This document shows, in pieces, positions 45,576-55,653 of a DNA stretch of 64,000 nt (positions are counted from its first letter, which is position 1; each line of letters begins with the position of its first letter). The notes beneath the pieces are model-generated. The model was given only the letters and a program-made list of their open reading frames with translations, was not told the DNA's origin and ran no database searches. This stretch comes from CAYVVT01 sp964454335 (lineage in GTDB: Bacteria; Fidelibacterota; UBA8477; JABMPR01), in NCBI GenBank assembly GCA_964454335.1, contig CAYVVT010000002.1, forward strand, positions 257,950 through 321,949. The letters run 5' to 3'. Position numbers and translations under genes: made by a program.

Positions 45576-47275
45576 TTGTCCGGACTTTTGCCCAGGTCAA
45601 GCTCATTCAGCATAACTGCATCAATTTCCACAGAATATTTTTCTGCTAAGCGCTGTGTTTCACGAAAACGCAATTTGCGCAACCGGTCCTCCACCAGATC
45701 ATTTTCAACGCGGGCCTGAACCAACTCGTAAGGCATAATGGAACGTCTACGATGCAGGGCACGGATCAGGACCCATCGGTCGTTCATCCTGAAAGGCCCC
45801 AGTACAGTCTTCACAGGTACATCCACAAGACCGTCGTAATAGAGAACGTTTACCGGTGCAGCTGGATGGTGCCAGCCAAGATTGCCCTCTGCTCCCGTGG
45901 ATTCATGCATCAATTCAGTGAAGGCCTCACCCGACTGCAATCGGGCCAGGATGTCCTGCATCCTTGACGAGTCCCCCAGGCTGATCTCCTGGAGGTAAAG
46001 GCTGTCTGCTTCTAGATAATAGGTGCTGCCGTATTGCCGGTGGAATTCCCTCAACTCACTGGTATCAAGTGTCATATCCATGCTGCGCTGCTGCAGATAA
46101 ACAGTTGCCAGGAATTGATCGCGACGATCAGCAATCTCTTGCTGAACCTCAGGCAAAAGATGTAGTCCCTCCCGCCGGCCCTCGGCGAGAAGGAGTTCAT
46201 CCCGTACCAGGAACGCGGTACCCTGCTTGAGATCGCTTACCAGCAGTTGGCGGTTCATCTCAGGTAGGCGTTCGAGGAAATCTGCAACGGTCCAGCTGTC
46301 GCCACGAAAGGTCAGCATGACCTCACTCCGATAATCAGCAAGCTGGTCCTCAAGGGATCCCAGTTCAACAGATTCTCCCAATTCTTCCAATTCTCTGTCA
46401 CCAAGCAGGTCGTTAACCCGGGCATTGATCAGGTCCCACACCCGTGTGGCCAGTTCCGGGTGGAACTCCAGTTCGGCTGAATCCATGTAATCGACAATTA
46501 TTTCCCGGGAAATTTCATCTTCATTTCTCTGGCGGGTGATCCTGCGGATCTTCTCCCGGGCGAGTTGATAATCTGATTCAGTGATCATGCTCTGCCGCAT
46601 AACGTTGTCAACTCGTATCAGGTGATAACCAAAGCGTGTTTGGACAGGCCTTGAGACATCCCCCGGGTCCAATGCGTAGGCAGCATTCTCGAATTCACGC
46701 TCCATGTCCCCAAAGCTCATCCAGCCCAGAACACCGCCATTTCGCTGCAGACTGGTATCCGTAAAGATCTCCTCTGCGAGGCGATCAAAAGCCCGGGGAT
46801 CCGCTTGCAGTATCTGGTATAAACTGTCCAATTGCAGAGAGTCCGGACTGAATAGATGACGTACCAGTCGCTGTTCCTGTGATCGCCGGTAGCCCTCCCG
46901 GATCTCACTTTCACTGATGTCCGGCATCTGCTCCTCAACCCAGCGCTGGTGGAGTAGACGTGTCATTATGCTCTTCTCAGTGGTTCGCTCCACTGTTTCC
47001 AGCAAGGACAGTGTATCCAACAGCAGCTGTTCGGCCTCCAGTGCCAGCATTTTCTGACCGGCGAGGTAATTCATGATCTCAGCGCGCGTTTCAGGTGAAT
47101 CGGTCTTCTCTGTATAAAGCAGCACCGGTTGATATGCACGCTTGAAACTCTCAACTGTGATGATCCGGTCACCCACTTTGGCCATGATCTCCAAATCATC
47201 TGTTCTTTCACAGGAAATGATGACCAGTCCCAGGCTAGTGAACAGGATGGTTTTGATGGCTCTCAACATGTGCAT
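45572..47275 (-). CDS. Parvulin-type (PpiC/SurA-like) peptidyl-prolyl isomerase lipoprotein
   Basis: The likely starts are ATG 47275 or 47269, both just before the lipoprotein signal (IKTILFTSLGLVIISC). The 567-aa protein has a SurA-like N-terminal helical part, a rotamase domain (LVRHLFSPDS, GGVLGWMSFGDM, RFGYHLIRVD), a second degenerate rotamase-like region (EGNLGWHHPA, RWVLIRA) and helical ends. It should help fold or deliver outer-membrane and exported proteins in the periplasm, which suits a genome rich in exported proteins. It has no partner in an operon here. Confidence 0.85.
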   Translation of the reverse strand: MHMLRAIKTILFTSLGLVIISCERTDDLEIMAKVGDRIITVESFKRAYQPVLLYTEKTDSPETRAEIMNYLAGQKMLALEAEQLLLDTLSLLETVERTTEKSIMTRLLHQRWVEEQMPDISESEIREGYRRSQEQRLVRHLFSPDSLQLDSLYQILQADPRAFDRLAEEIFTDTSLQRNGGVLGWMSFGDMEREFENAAYALDPGDVSRPVQTRFGYHLIRVDNVMRQSMITESDYQLAREKIRRITRQRNEDEISREIIVDYMDSAELEFHPELATRVWDLINARVNDLLGDRELEELGESVELGSLEDQLADYRSEVMLTFRGDSWTVADFLERLPEMNRQLLVSDLKQGTAFLVRDELLLAEGRREGLHLLPEVQQEIADRRDQFLATVYLQQRSMDMTLDTSELREFHRQYGSTYYLEADSLYLQEISLGDSSRMQDILARLQSGEAFTELMHESTGAEGNLGWHHPAAPVNVLYYDGLVDVPVKTVLGPFRMNDRWVLIRALHRRRSIMPYELVQARVENDLVEDRLRKLRFRETQRLAEKYSVEIDAVMLNELDLGKSPDN

Positions 47276-47525
47276 GATTTTAGGGAGAGGATCACCTTCA
47301 TCAACAACTTTCTGCATATTTATAAGGAGATTGTTAATGTCAGGTTTATAAAGTGCCTTTTTTGGTCGATCGGAGACTCATCTCAGACAGAATTGGGCGT
47401 TTGAAGCGCTATCGGGGTCACTTGAAAACACTTAAATTTCTTGACTTCAAGGGGGGCTCTGGATAATTTCGAAAAGCGTAACTCAGAGGAGGGTTACTAA
47501 TTCTAAAACATAGTGAGTATTCATC
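47276..47525. other. Intergenic region before the TonB-receptor gene
   Basis: No gene was recognised. The region holds the candidate promoter at 47441-47467 and a strong AGGAGGG-like sequence about 32 bases before the GTG start, too far for normal use. Otherwise nothing is seen. Confidence 0.5.
47441..47467 (+). promoter_or_regulatory. Candidate sigma70-like promoter of the TonB-receptor unit
   Basis: TTGACT at 47441-47446 and GATAAT at 47462-47467 are separated by 15 bases, slightly short. Both differ from consensus by one base. It would give a leader of about 55 bases before the GTG at 47526. Confidence 0.45.
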
Positions 47526-50500
47526 GTGAGTAAGGTCAATTCATTTAAGGCCGTTTTGTGGCTATTTGTTTTTCTCACGCTCAGTACGGCTGTATTCAGT
47601 GGCACCACTGGAAAGATAGCCGGGTATGTGCGGGATGCAGAGACAGGTGATCCGCTTATTGGAGCAGACATAATTGTTGAAGGTGCCGGTTACCTCGGGG
47701 CCTCCGCGGGACTCGAAGGTGACTACGTGATCGTCGGCGTACCTCCGGGCCGCTACACGGTGGTGGCGCGGTTCATGGGCTACCAGAGTGTGCGACAGAC
47801 AGATGTCCTCGTTTCAGTCGATCTAACCGCCAGTCTTGATTTCGACCTGGGGATCCAGGTTCTGGAAGCGGATGAAGTGGTTACCGTAGTCGCTGAACGA
47901 CCCCTGGTGGTCCGGGATCTCACGGCCAGCACGGCCAACATCACGGCTGAAGAGCTTGAAGCTATGCCGGTGGAATCCATGGGCGAGGTTCTTGAGCTTC
48001 AGGCAGGCGTCATAAACGGACACGTCAGAGGCGGTCGCAGCGGTGAAACTCTTTACATGGTTGACGGAATTCCCGTCACGGATCCCTACGATGGTAACCT
48101 TGCGGTGGACATCGAGAATGAATCCATCCAGGAACTGCAGCTAATAACAGGGGCATTCAATGCCGAGTATGGCCAGGCCATGTCCGGCGTGGTGAACATC
48201 GTCACAAAAGACGGCGATGATGAATTCGAATGGAGTGCCTCCGGTTATCTTGGAGATCACTTCTCGGGTAATGCTGACGTCTTCAGGAACATCGATGCGG
48301 TCAATCCCTTTGCGCAGCATAACATCCAGGGCACTTTCTCCGGTCCTATCATCAAGGGAAAACTCTACGCATTTGCTACGATCCGGAACTTCCAGGCCGA
48401 AGGTCACATGTACGGTGTCCGGCAGTATAACATCGATGACACCTTCCTGGACGCAAACGATCCCCGTAATGGTCTGGGTGGTGACGAACGCTGGTGGCTC
48501 AAAGGAGTATACGCCGAGCCCTATGAAGAATCATTCATGCAGTATGATTCGCTGTGGGGCACGGATCGCCGTTACCTGCGGCTGGAAGATTCCACCGTAG
48601 TGCCGTATGAATTCTACTCACCGTTGACCCTGGACTCGCTGGAAGCCTTCAAGAACAACGGCTACAGACTGGGAACAGGCGATTCCAGTTTCGTTCCGAT
48701 GAATCCCTACGAAAAGCAATCCTACCACCTGAAACTCACCTATCGCGTAACCCCCAGACTCTCCCTTAGATTGAACTTTCTTCAGGACTCTCGCTACGAA
48801 CGCGGTTGGGAAGAGGTACTGCAGTTCAATCCAGATGGCAATCTCCACCGCTACAAGGATGGTGGCAGCATAACCTTCAACCTGAACCATCAGCTCACGG
48901 AGAACAGTTTCTATCAGCTGGGCTATTCACGGGTTCAGTATGAGTGGCTTGAATACAAATTCGAGGATCCCTTCGCCTTTTTCTTCGCCATCGATACTGA
49001 CGGGGACGGCTGGCCGGATGAGGAACGTGAAAAACCTGAAGGCTGGGTCCCAGGCGATCTGTATTTGGATCAGGAGGACATCGAACTGGTAAGCTCTCTC
49101 TCAACCCAGCAGCTCTACAGCTATTTCACCGGGGGTATCTACAATAACTGGTTCAACAGAAAGACCCTGAGCCAGGTTTACAAGGGCGACTTTACCTCAC
49201 AGCTGAATACTATCGTTGAGTTGAAGGGCGGCCTCCAGGCACGTCTGGATGACGTGTACCGTCGTTTTGTGGCCTATGATCCACAGACCGGTTTCCCCAT
49301 CTGGTTTGACCTGAATGTCAATCCCATGGAGCTGTCCGGCTATGGCCAGACCAAACTTGAATTCAAGAACCTCATCGTGAACGCCGGGCTGCGGGTGGAT
49401 TATTTCGATTCCGATGGCCATGTCCCCGCCGATCCCCGGGATCCATACATCTACAATCCGCTGAAACCTGACCATAAGTATTATGATCTGGATGATGACG
49501 GGCACATCGATGATTCCGAACCCTATATCGATGCAGACTCCAACGGGGTCTGGACCGCAGATGAGGAATACACGGATGCTGACGGAGACGGAAAGTACGA
49601 TCTATCTGAAAAGACTGATGACAACTTGCTGTCATACGAGGATCGCGAGGCATTCTGGTTTGAGGACGCGTCACCGAAGTGGCAGGTCAGTCCGCGCATC
49701 GGTCTGGGATATCCCATTTCTGACCGCGGTGTGATCCATGTGTCCTACGGACATTTCTTCCAGATCCCCAAGCTCGAGGATCTCTTCACGAATCCGGAAT
49801 ATATCATGATCAGCGGCGGCGGGATCAGTACCCTCTTCGGGAATCCGGATCTCGAGCCGCAGAAAACGGTATCCTACGAGATCGGCCTACAGCAGGAACT
49901 TACCGATAATTTTGGTATTCAGGTGGATTTCTACTTCCGCGACATCCGTAACCTGGTGAGTGCCGACAAGATCGTCGAGACTTATGACCAGAGTAAATAC
50001 GCCCAGTTCGTCAACCGGGATTATGCCAACACCCGCGGTGTGATCCTGTCCTTCGATAAAAGGCATTCCAATCTCTGGTCGGGATCCCTGGATTACACAT
50101 TCCAGATCGCAGAAGGCAATGCCTCGAATCCCCAGGCCGCCTACTATGCCCGCCAGGGGAATGCAGAGCCTGAGATCAGACTGCTGCGTCTGGATTGGGA
50201 TCAGCGTCACAGCCTGAATTTCAATGTAACCATCGGGCAGCTGGATAGCTGGGGCAGCAGTGTCACCGGACAGTTTGGCAGCGGATTGCCCTACACGCCA
50301 AGTGATGAGCAGGGTAATCTCGGTGTATCCATTCAGAACGCAGGCACCAAGCCCACCACTTTCGTGGTCGATTGGAAAGTGTATAAGAACCTGCATCTCA
50401 GCGGTTTCAAGATCAATGTCTACGCCAAGGTCGAGAACCTTTTCGATACCCTGAATGAATACGATGTCAATCGTGACACAGGGACGGCAACTTACACATT

Positions 50501-50633
50501 AGCCCAACTACGTGCTGAGCAGAACGAGGCCAGTGAAGCCATCAACACACTGGATGAGTTTTTCCTGCACCAAGGATGGTATGGAGAACCGCGCCGCTTC
50601 ACAATGGGCTTCTCCATCGGGATGGACAAATGA
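47526..50633 (+). CDS. TonB-dependent outer-membrane receptor with carboxypeptidase-regulatory-like domain
   Basis: The start is GTG at 47526. The 1035-aa protein has a signal peptide, an N-terminal carboxypeptidase-D-regulatory-like domain (about 30-115, IAGYVRDAETGDPLIGA), a plug (about 130-240, with the VDGIPVTDPYDG and VVNIVTKDG segments) and a 22-strand-type barrel, ending in a short aromatic strand. An Asp-rich insert at about 653-700 (DLDDDGHIDDSE, DADGDGKYDLSE) resembles thrombospondin type 3 calcium loops in an extracellular barrel loop. It should import a large ligand with TonB energy; the context suggests glucan. Its stop overlaps the next gene, so they are cotranscribed. Confidence 0.92.
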   Translation: MSKVNSFKAVLWLFVFLTLSTAVFSGTTGKIAGYVRDAETGDPLIGADIIVEGAGYLGASAGLEGDYVIVGVPPGRYTVVARFMGYQSVRQTDVLVSVDLTASLDFDLGIQVLEADEVVTVVAERPLVVRDLTASTANITAEELEAMPVESMGEVLELQAGVINGHVRGGRSGETLYMVDGIPVTDPYDGNLAVDIENESIQELQLITGAFNAEYGQAMSGVVNIVTKDGDDEFEWSASGYLGDHFSGNADVFRNIDAVNPFAQHNIQGTFSGPIIKGKLYAFATIRNFQAEGHMYGVRQYNIDDTFLDANDPRNGLGGDERWWLKGVYAEPYEESFMQYDSLWGTDRRYLRLEDSTVVPYEFYSPLTLDSLEAFKNNGYRLGTGDSSFVPMNPYEKQSYHLKLTYRVTPRLSLRLNFLQDSRYERGWEEVLQFNPDGNLHRYKDGGSITFNLNHQLTENSFYQLGYSRVQYEWLEYKFEDPFAFFFAIDTDGDGWPDEEREKPEGWVPGDLYLDQEDIELVSSLSTQQLYSYFTGGIYNNWFNRKTLSQVYKGDFTSQLNTIVELKGGLQARLDDVYRRFVAYDPQTGFPIWFDLNVNPMELSGYGQTKLEFKNLIVNAGLRVDYFDSDGHVPADPRDPYIYNPLKPDHKYYDLDDDGHIDDSEPYIDADSNGVWTADEEYTDADGDGKYDLSEKTDDNLLSYEDREAFWFEDASPKWQVSPRIGLGYPISDRGVIHVSYGHFFQIPKLEDLFTNPEYIMISGGGISTLFGNPDLEPQKTVSYEIGLQQELTDNFGIQVDFYFRDIRNLVSADKIVETYDQSKYAQFVNRDYANTRGVILSFDKRHSNLWSGSLDYTFQIAEGNASNPQAAYYARQGNAEPEIRLLRLDWDQRHSLNFNVTIGQLDSWGSSVTGQFGSGLPYTPSDEQGNLGVSIQNAGTKPTTFVVDWKVYKNLHLSGFKINVYAKVENLFDTLNEYDVNRDTGTATYTLAQLRAEQNEASEAINTLDEFFLHQGWYGEPRRFTMGFSIGMDK

Positions 50634-53600
50634 TGCGTAAATTAATGATTATCGTGCTGACCCTGGCGGTCGGCACGTCTGTTTTTGGGCAGCAGTACGG
50701 AGATCCGACCTACCGTAAGAAGAACACCCATGCCGGTAACAAGGTTCGTACGGTTTTCTTCAACTATGGTCTGGTGGCCGGTACACTGGGCGACGGTCCG
50801 GAAGGCGAATGGCCAATCGGATCCGGAAACATGTATATCGGTGACGTGAGCCCGCTGCTGGGCGTTGAAACGGATCAGAGCTGGATAGACACCCTGCGTT
50901 ACAAGAGTGCGACTGCTACGGACACGCTGGTAGACCGCAGCGGGAACCAGTTCGCCAACTTCGACATGATCGAGGAACTGAGTTCGCCCATTATCGGCGG
51001 CGACGGCCTGGAATACCCTTTTGTCGCCACGGTTTACAGGACTATCCATTCCGTGGGCACCAGCCATGGGCCTCGTGGTTGGACAGATGGTCCCATTGTC
51101 GGTGGGAACACCTGGACCTTTGAACCACTACCGGGTTATGCGAATTCTGATACAGATCTGGTGGCACTCTCCACAGACCTGGACAACGACGGACCGGACG
51201 GCTTCCCCAATTCTGAAGATGATGACGGCCTACCCGATTCCTGGCCGCTGTTCTGGCCGGATAAGATGGGCGACGCCGAGGATCCCGGCTGGCCCGCTTC
51301 CTGGAATGGCTACTTTGGCAAGAATGTCAAGAACGCTGACCAGGAATCCTATTTCGTCATGGATGACAACAACGACCGTGAGTATAACTACAGAAGCCTT
51401 GGCGATCCCACCAGCGGCCTTGTCATGCGTCCTGACTCGATCAATGACCTGCGTTTCGGTGTTGGCCTGACAGTGACCGTCCGCGGGCTGCAGTGGTCGC
51501 ACTTCCTGGCTGAGGATGCCATCTTCTGGCTCTATGATGTCACCAACGACGGGACCACAGATTACAATAAATCGGCTTTCGGGATGATGGTGGGTACCCT
51601 GGCCGGCGGCCGCTGTGGTGATTCGAACGATGATCTGGCCTATTTCGATGCAGAAAATGATATCACCTACTCTTTTGATTCACCGCCTGCCTACAGCCCC
51701 TGTTTCGATGGTCCTGTGGGTTATGCCGGCTACGCCTTCCTTGAATCCCCGGGAAATCCCTTCGACGGTATCGACAATGATGGCGACGATGATGATCATT
51801 TTGGCTCGGCACCCTACTTCGAGCCCGAAAACTTTGATCCGGTGACCTATGACCTGAATGATCAGGTCGTGGTGATCGATGAACAGACCTTTACCCGCTC
51901 GCTGGTAACCCTTACCGAAGACACCACTGAAATCGTCTCCCAGGGCCGTGTAGTGCAGATCATCGCCGGCGAGACGGTTCTGATTGAAGACGTCCGCAAC
52001 CTGCTGGATGACAACCTGAACGGTATCATCGATGAGGATACACTCAACCATTACGCCAACCGCATCAGTCGCCTGCCTCCTCTGGAACCCCTGCTGCCCC
52101 TGCAGTACTGGGATTTCTTCAGCAGTCCCACAATTACGGATCTCATGCTTGATGAGTCCCGTGCTGACGGTCTGGACAATGATGGCGACTGGGATCCGAC
52201 CTCTGATGATGTCGGTCTGGACGGCGTCCCGGGCACCAGTGATTTTGGTGAAGGTGATGGTATCCCGACCTCAGGTTACCAACCAACAGGACCGGGTGGT
52301 GCCATGGTGGACACTGGTCTGCCAGGCGAAGCCCACGTTGACAAGACCGATATCGATGAATCAGACCAGATCGGTCTCACCAGCTTCATCTATTTTACCC
52401 CGCCTGGTAAGATCCGGATGAGCAACGACGAACAGCTCTGGTCAAAACTTTCTCCATCGATCGACGTGGCCAACGACATCGAGACCAACCCTGTGGATGG
52501 TGACTTCATCTACGGTGCCGGGTTCTTTCCCCTGCTGGCCAAGCAGACCGAGCGATTCTCTGTAGGTCTGGTCTTTGGTGAGGATTTCGACGATATCCTG
52601 AACAACAAGATCACGATCCAGCAGATCTACGATAACAACTACAACTTCGCCAAACCCCCTGAAAAGCCCACGGTACGCTCTGTACCCGGTGACGGGCGTG
52701 TGACCCTTTACTGGGATGATGTGGCTGAATTCTCCTTTGATCCTGTCTCTGGATATGATTTTGAGGGCTACAAGATCTATCGGGCGACTGATTTCGGTTT
52801 CAACGAGGTCAACAACATCACCGATGGATTCGGTAACAGCACTTTCTATGAACCGGTTGCCCAATTCGATCTGAATAACGATATCGAGGGATTCTTCTCC
52901 GGCGATCTGGACCGTGTGAACGGTGCAGCCTTCTACCTGGGTGACAACAGCGGTCTGCGCCACTCCTGGACAGACAGCATGGTGACCAACGGCCAGCGCT
53001 ATTTCTATGCCGTGGTGTCCTATGACTCAGGTGACCTTGAGAAGAACATCTATCCCGCAGAATGTTCCAAGACCATCCTTGAACTAAACAATCTGCTCAC
53101 TTTTGATGCCAACACCGTGGAAGTCACTCCCAATGCCCACGCGGCAGGTTATGTGGAACCGTCGGATACGGGTATCGAACACCCCGAAGGGGACGGCAAC
53201 GGTACAGTGGAGCTTTCCTTCCTGGATGACCAGGCTGTGAAGGACAATGCCGGGTATGAGATGGTATTTGGCGATATGAGCAACGACGGCATCGACAACG
53301 ATGCCGATTGGGTGGCCTTCCTGGATATTGATACCAGCGGGACCATGGAACCGGCCATGGGTGACACCATCATCGATGATACAGGTTCGGATGGGCTCTG
53401 GGCGCAGAATATCGGTGATCCGGTTTATCGCAAGTTCGGTAGCCGCACCATATTCATGGGAACCTATCCCGGTCCCGATGCAGATGGCACCGAAGGGAAT
53501 GATATCCCGGATCCCGGCGAGCCGCATGTGGATATGAACGATCCCGATGAAATGCAGGCCATCACAACGACCTACAGCGTCTATCGTATCCGCGATACAG

Positions 53601-54589
53601 GTGTGGATACCGTTGTGGAGAACAGTTCCAATTTCTACGCCGGTAATGCGAATTATCAGTACGTGAAAGACAACCACAATTATGAAACACCGGATATCCG
53701 TTCGGAAAGCCCGGTGATCGATGGCGTCCGCTACATCTTCAACAATATCTGGCGTGTGGACGCAGACGATGATCGCACCACCATCAATCGTGTGGACAGT
53801 CTGGCCCCCGAATTCAGCGTTGACATCAACGTGACCTATAATTCCGCCGGGCGCAAGATCCCACACGATTATCAGGTCGTTTTTCACGACGATGTGATGG
53901 ATACCTCGGTAAGCTACAGGGCAGGATTTAACCGCCTCACGGCCACGCCTGTCAACTTTGAGGTCCATGACCTGACCATCGGTGAACGTATGCCCCTGGT
54001 GGGATACAAGGCTGTTAACAATACCGTCCGCGACTACATCGTCTACGTGGTGCATCAGACGGCTGAGACCGACAGCTTTGTTGTCTGGGCGATAAGCATC
54101 AACTATGGAGATGTCATCGATCCCATCGCAGGTGACACTACGATGGCGAATATCGAAACGCTGGGCAGTGGTGATACTGTGTATGTATATACGAAAAAAC
54201 CCTTTAGCTCACGGGATGTATTCGCCTATTCCACGGAAGCTGCATCCGTAGCGCCACTTGAAGGTGATGACTGGACAGACTCGGTGCGGGTTGTGCCCAA
54301 TCCATACATCGCAGCGGCCAGCTGGGAGCCGGTGAACCGCTTCGTCTCAGGTCGCGGGGAACGCCGTATCGATTTTATCCATCTACCACCGGGATGTGAG
54401 ATCAACATCTTCACCATCCGGGGTGACCATATTGACACGATAACCCATGACGGTAACATCTTCGATGGCACCGCATCATGGAACCTGCGGACAAAGGAGG
54501 GGCTGGACATCGCCTACGGCGTGTACCTCTTCCACATCGATGCCGGTGACGCAGGTGAACACATTGGCAAATTCGCCATCATCAAGTAG
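50630..54589 (+). CDS. Large secreted partner protein with FN3-like domain and T9SS/FlgD-like C terminus
   Basis: ATG at 50630 overlaps the receptor stop by four bases; ATG 50633 is an alternative. The product (1319 aa) has a signal peptide (MIIVLTLAVGTSVFGQ). It is rich in Asp/Gly stretches (NDGDDDDHFG, DGLDNDGDWDP), typical calcium-bound loops. It contains one FN3-like domain (about 678-800, PEKPTVRSVPGDGRVTLYW) and a C-terminal sorting-type beta domain (about 1219-1319, VPNPYIAAASWEP and YGVYLFHIDAG). It stands where SusD would be, but it has no TPR/SusD sequence features. It probably binds the ligand at the surface with the receptor. Confidence 0.8.
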   Translation: MMRKLMIIVLTLAVGTSVFGQQYGDPTYRKKNTHAGNKVRTVFFNYGLVAGTLGDGPEGEWPIGSGNMYIGDVSPLLGVETDQSWIDTLRYKSATATDTLVDRSGNQFANFDMIEELSSPIIGGDGLEYPFVATVYRTIHSVGTSHGPRGWTDGPIVGGNTWTFEPLPGYANSDTDLVALSTDLDNDGPDGFPNSEDDDGLPDSWPLFWPDKMGDAEDPGWPASWNGYFGKNVKNADQESYFVMDDNNDREYNYRSLGDPTSGLVMRPDSINDLRFGVGLTVTVRGLQWSHFLAEDAIFWLYDVTNDGTTDYNKSAFGMMVGTLAGGRCGDSNDDLAYFDAENDITYSFDSPPAYSPCFDGPVGYAGYAFLESPGNPFDGIDNDGDDDDHFGSAPYFEPENFDPVTYDLNDQVVVIDEQTFTRSLVTLTEDTTEIVSQGRVVQIIAGETVLIEDVRNLLDDNLNGIIDEDTLNHYANRISRLPPLEPLLPLQYWDFFSSPTITDLMLDESRADGLDNDGDWDPTSDDVGLDGVPGTSDFGEGDGIPTSGYQPTGPGGAMVDTGLPGEAHVDKTDIDESDQIGLTSFIYFTPPGKIRMSNDEQLWSKLSPSIDVANDIETNPVDGDFIYGAGFFPLLAKQTERFSVGLVFGEDFDDILNNKITIQQIYDNNYNFAKPPEKPTVRSVPGDGRVTLYWDDVAEFSFDPVSGYDFEGYKIYRATDFGFNEVNNITDGFGNSTFYEPVAQFDLNNDIEGFFSGDLDRVNGAAFYLGDNSGLRHSWTDSMVTNGQRYFYAVVSYDSGDLEKNIYPAECSKTILELNNLLTFDANTVEVTPNAHAAGYVEPSDTGIEHPEGDGNGTVELSFLDDQAVKDNAGYEMVFGDMSNDGIDNDADWVAFLDIDTSGTMEPAMGDTIIDDTGSDGLWAQNIGDPVYRKFGSRTIFMGTYPGPDADGTEGNDIPDPGEPHVDMNDPDEMQAITTTYSVYRIRDTGVDTVVENSSNFYAGNANYQYVKDNHNYETPDIRSESPVIDGVRYIFNNIWRVDADDDRTTINRVDSLAPEFSVDINVTYNSAGRKIPHDYQVVFHDDVMDTSVSYRAGFNRLTATPVNFEVHDLTIGERMPLVGYKAVNNTVRDYIVYVVHQTAETDSFVVWAISINYGDVIDPIAGDTTMANIETLGSGDTVYVYTKKPFSSRDVFAYSTEAASVAPLEGDDWTDSVRVVPNPYIAAASWEPVNRFVSGRGERRIDFIHLPPGCEINIFTIRGDHIDTITHDGNIFDGTASWNLRTKEGLDIAYGVYLFHIDAGDAGEHIGKFAIIK

Positions 54590-54601
54590 GGAGGTTGAGC
54601 A

Positions 54602-55609
54602 ATGAAACGAATGATCATCACTGCCGTTACCTGCCTGCTGGTTGTCAGTGCAGGATTTGGCCAATCAATGGTAGGGACCACAGCAGCACCCTTCCTCGGT
54701 ATCGAGGTAGGAGGACGTTCCATAGGTATGGGTGGAGCCCAGGTCGCCAGCGTAAATGATGCTACGGCATTGTACTGGAATCCCGGTGCGGCCACGGAGC
54801 TGGCACGCAGCGAGGTGCTATTTGTACACTCAAACTGGCTGGCGGATACCCGCTTTGACTATTTCAGTTCGGTCTTTCAGGCCGGTATGCTGGGTGTCCT
54901 GGGTATCTCCGCAACGGTGTTGGATTATGGTGACATGATCAACACCACAGTGGATCAGCCCAACGGTACGGGTCTGACCTTTACGGCCCGTGATCTGGCC
55001 ATGAGCCTTACCATAGCCCGGGCCATGACAGATAAATTCAGTCTGGGTGGCAGCATCAAATACATCAGCCAGGTGATCTGGCAGGAATCAGCAAGTTCCA
55101 TCGCCCTGGATATCGGGACATTGTACAAGACCGGGATCAAGGGATTCACCATCGGTATGAGCATCTCGAACTTCGGGATACCCATGAGAATGTCCGGTGG
55201 TGATCTGGATCATTTCTATGATGTAGCGCCAACCATCTATGGCAATAACAACAAGATCGTCTCAACGCTGAAGACCGATGCATTCAATTTGCCGCTGCTT
55301 TTCAGGGCTGGCTTCAAAGTCGATGCAATCGATATTCCGAACATGCGCCTGACAATTGCTGCGGATGCCCTGCATCCGAACAACAATTACGAAAGTGTCA
55401 ACCTGGGCGGGGAATTTGCGTACATGGATCGATTCTTTGTTCGGGCAGGACAAAAAGCTATCTTTCTGGAGGATTCAGAGGAAGGAATGACCCTCGGTGC
55501 GGGAGTACGTATCCCCATGCGGGGGTTTACTGTCAGAGCTGATTACGCTTATGAGAATTTCGGCCGCCTGACCTACATACAGAACGTCAGTCTGGCCATT
55601 GGATTCTAA
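54602..55609 (+). CDS. PorV/PorQ-family outer-membrane barrel protein
   Basis: This 335-aa protein has a signal peptide and the family opening AAPFLGIEVGGRSIGMGGA and NDATALYWNPGA, characteristic of PorV/PorQ/UPF0164-like barrels. PorV is the T9SS outer-membrane component that carries cargo after the translocon; homologues next to TonB receptors are common in T9SS-using phyla. It starts 12 bases after the preceding gene. Which cargo it handles cannot be read, but the two neighbours with sorting domains are likely. Confidence 0.85.
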   Translation: MKRMIITAVTCLLVVSAGFGQSMVGTTAAPFLGIEVGGRSIGMGGAQVASVNDATALYWNPGAATELARSEVLFVHSNWLADTRFDYFSSVFQAGMLGVLGISATVLDYGDMINTTVDQPNGTGLTFTARDLAMSLTIARAMTDKFSLGGSIKYISQVIWQESASSIALDIGTLYKTGIKGFTIGMSISNFGIPMRMSGGDLDHFYDVAPTIYGNNNKIVSTLKTDAFNLPLLFRAGFKVDAIDIPNMRLTIAADALHPNNNYESVNLGGEFAYMDRFFVRAGQKAIFLEDSEEGMTLGAGVRIPMRGFTVRADYAYENFGRLTYIQNVSLAIGF

Positions 55610-55641
55610 GTAGAAGAAACACAACAGCTTTAACACTAAAA

Positions 55642-55647
55642 AAGGAG
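55642..55647 (+). promoter_or_regulatory. Strong ribosome-binding site deciding the GTG start
   Basis: AAAGGAGGAAAGT precedes GTG at 55654 with ideal spacing. It confirms the start of the repeat-containing secreted protein. Confidence 0.7.
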
Positions 55648-55653
55648 GAAAGT

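Noticed and set aside
53084..54055. 323-residue open frame on the - strand
   Set aside because: It is antisense to the 1319-aa secreted protein and rich in Ile/Val/His from reversed Asp-rich codons; no start signal or domain.
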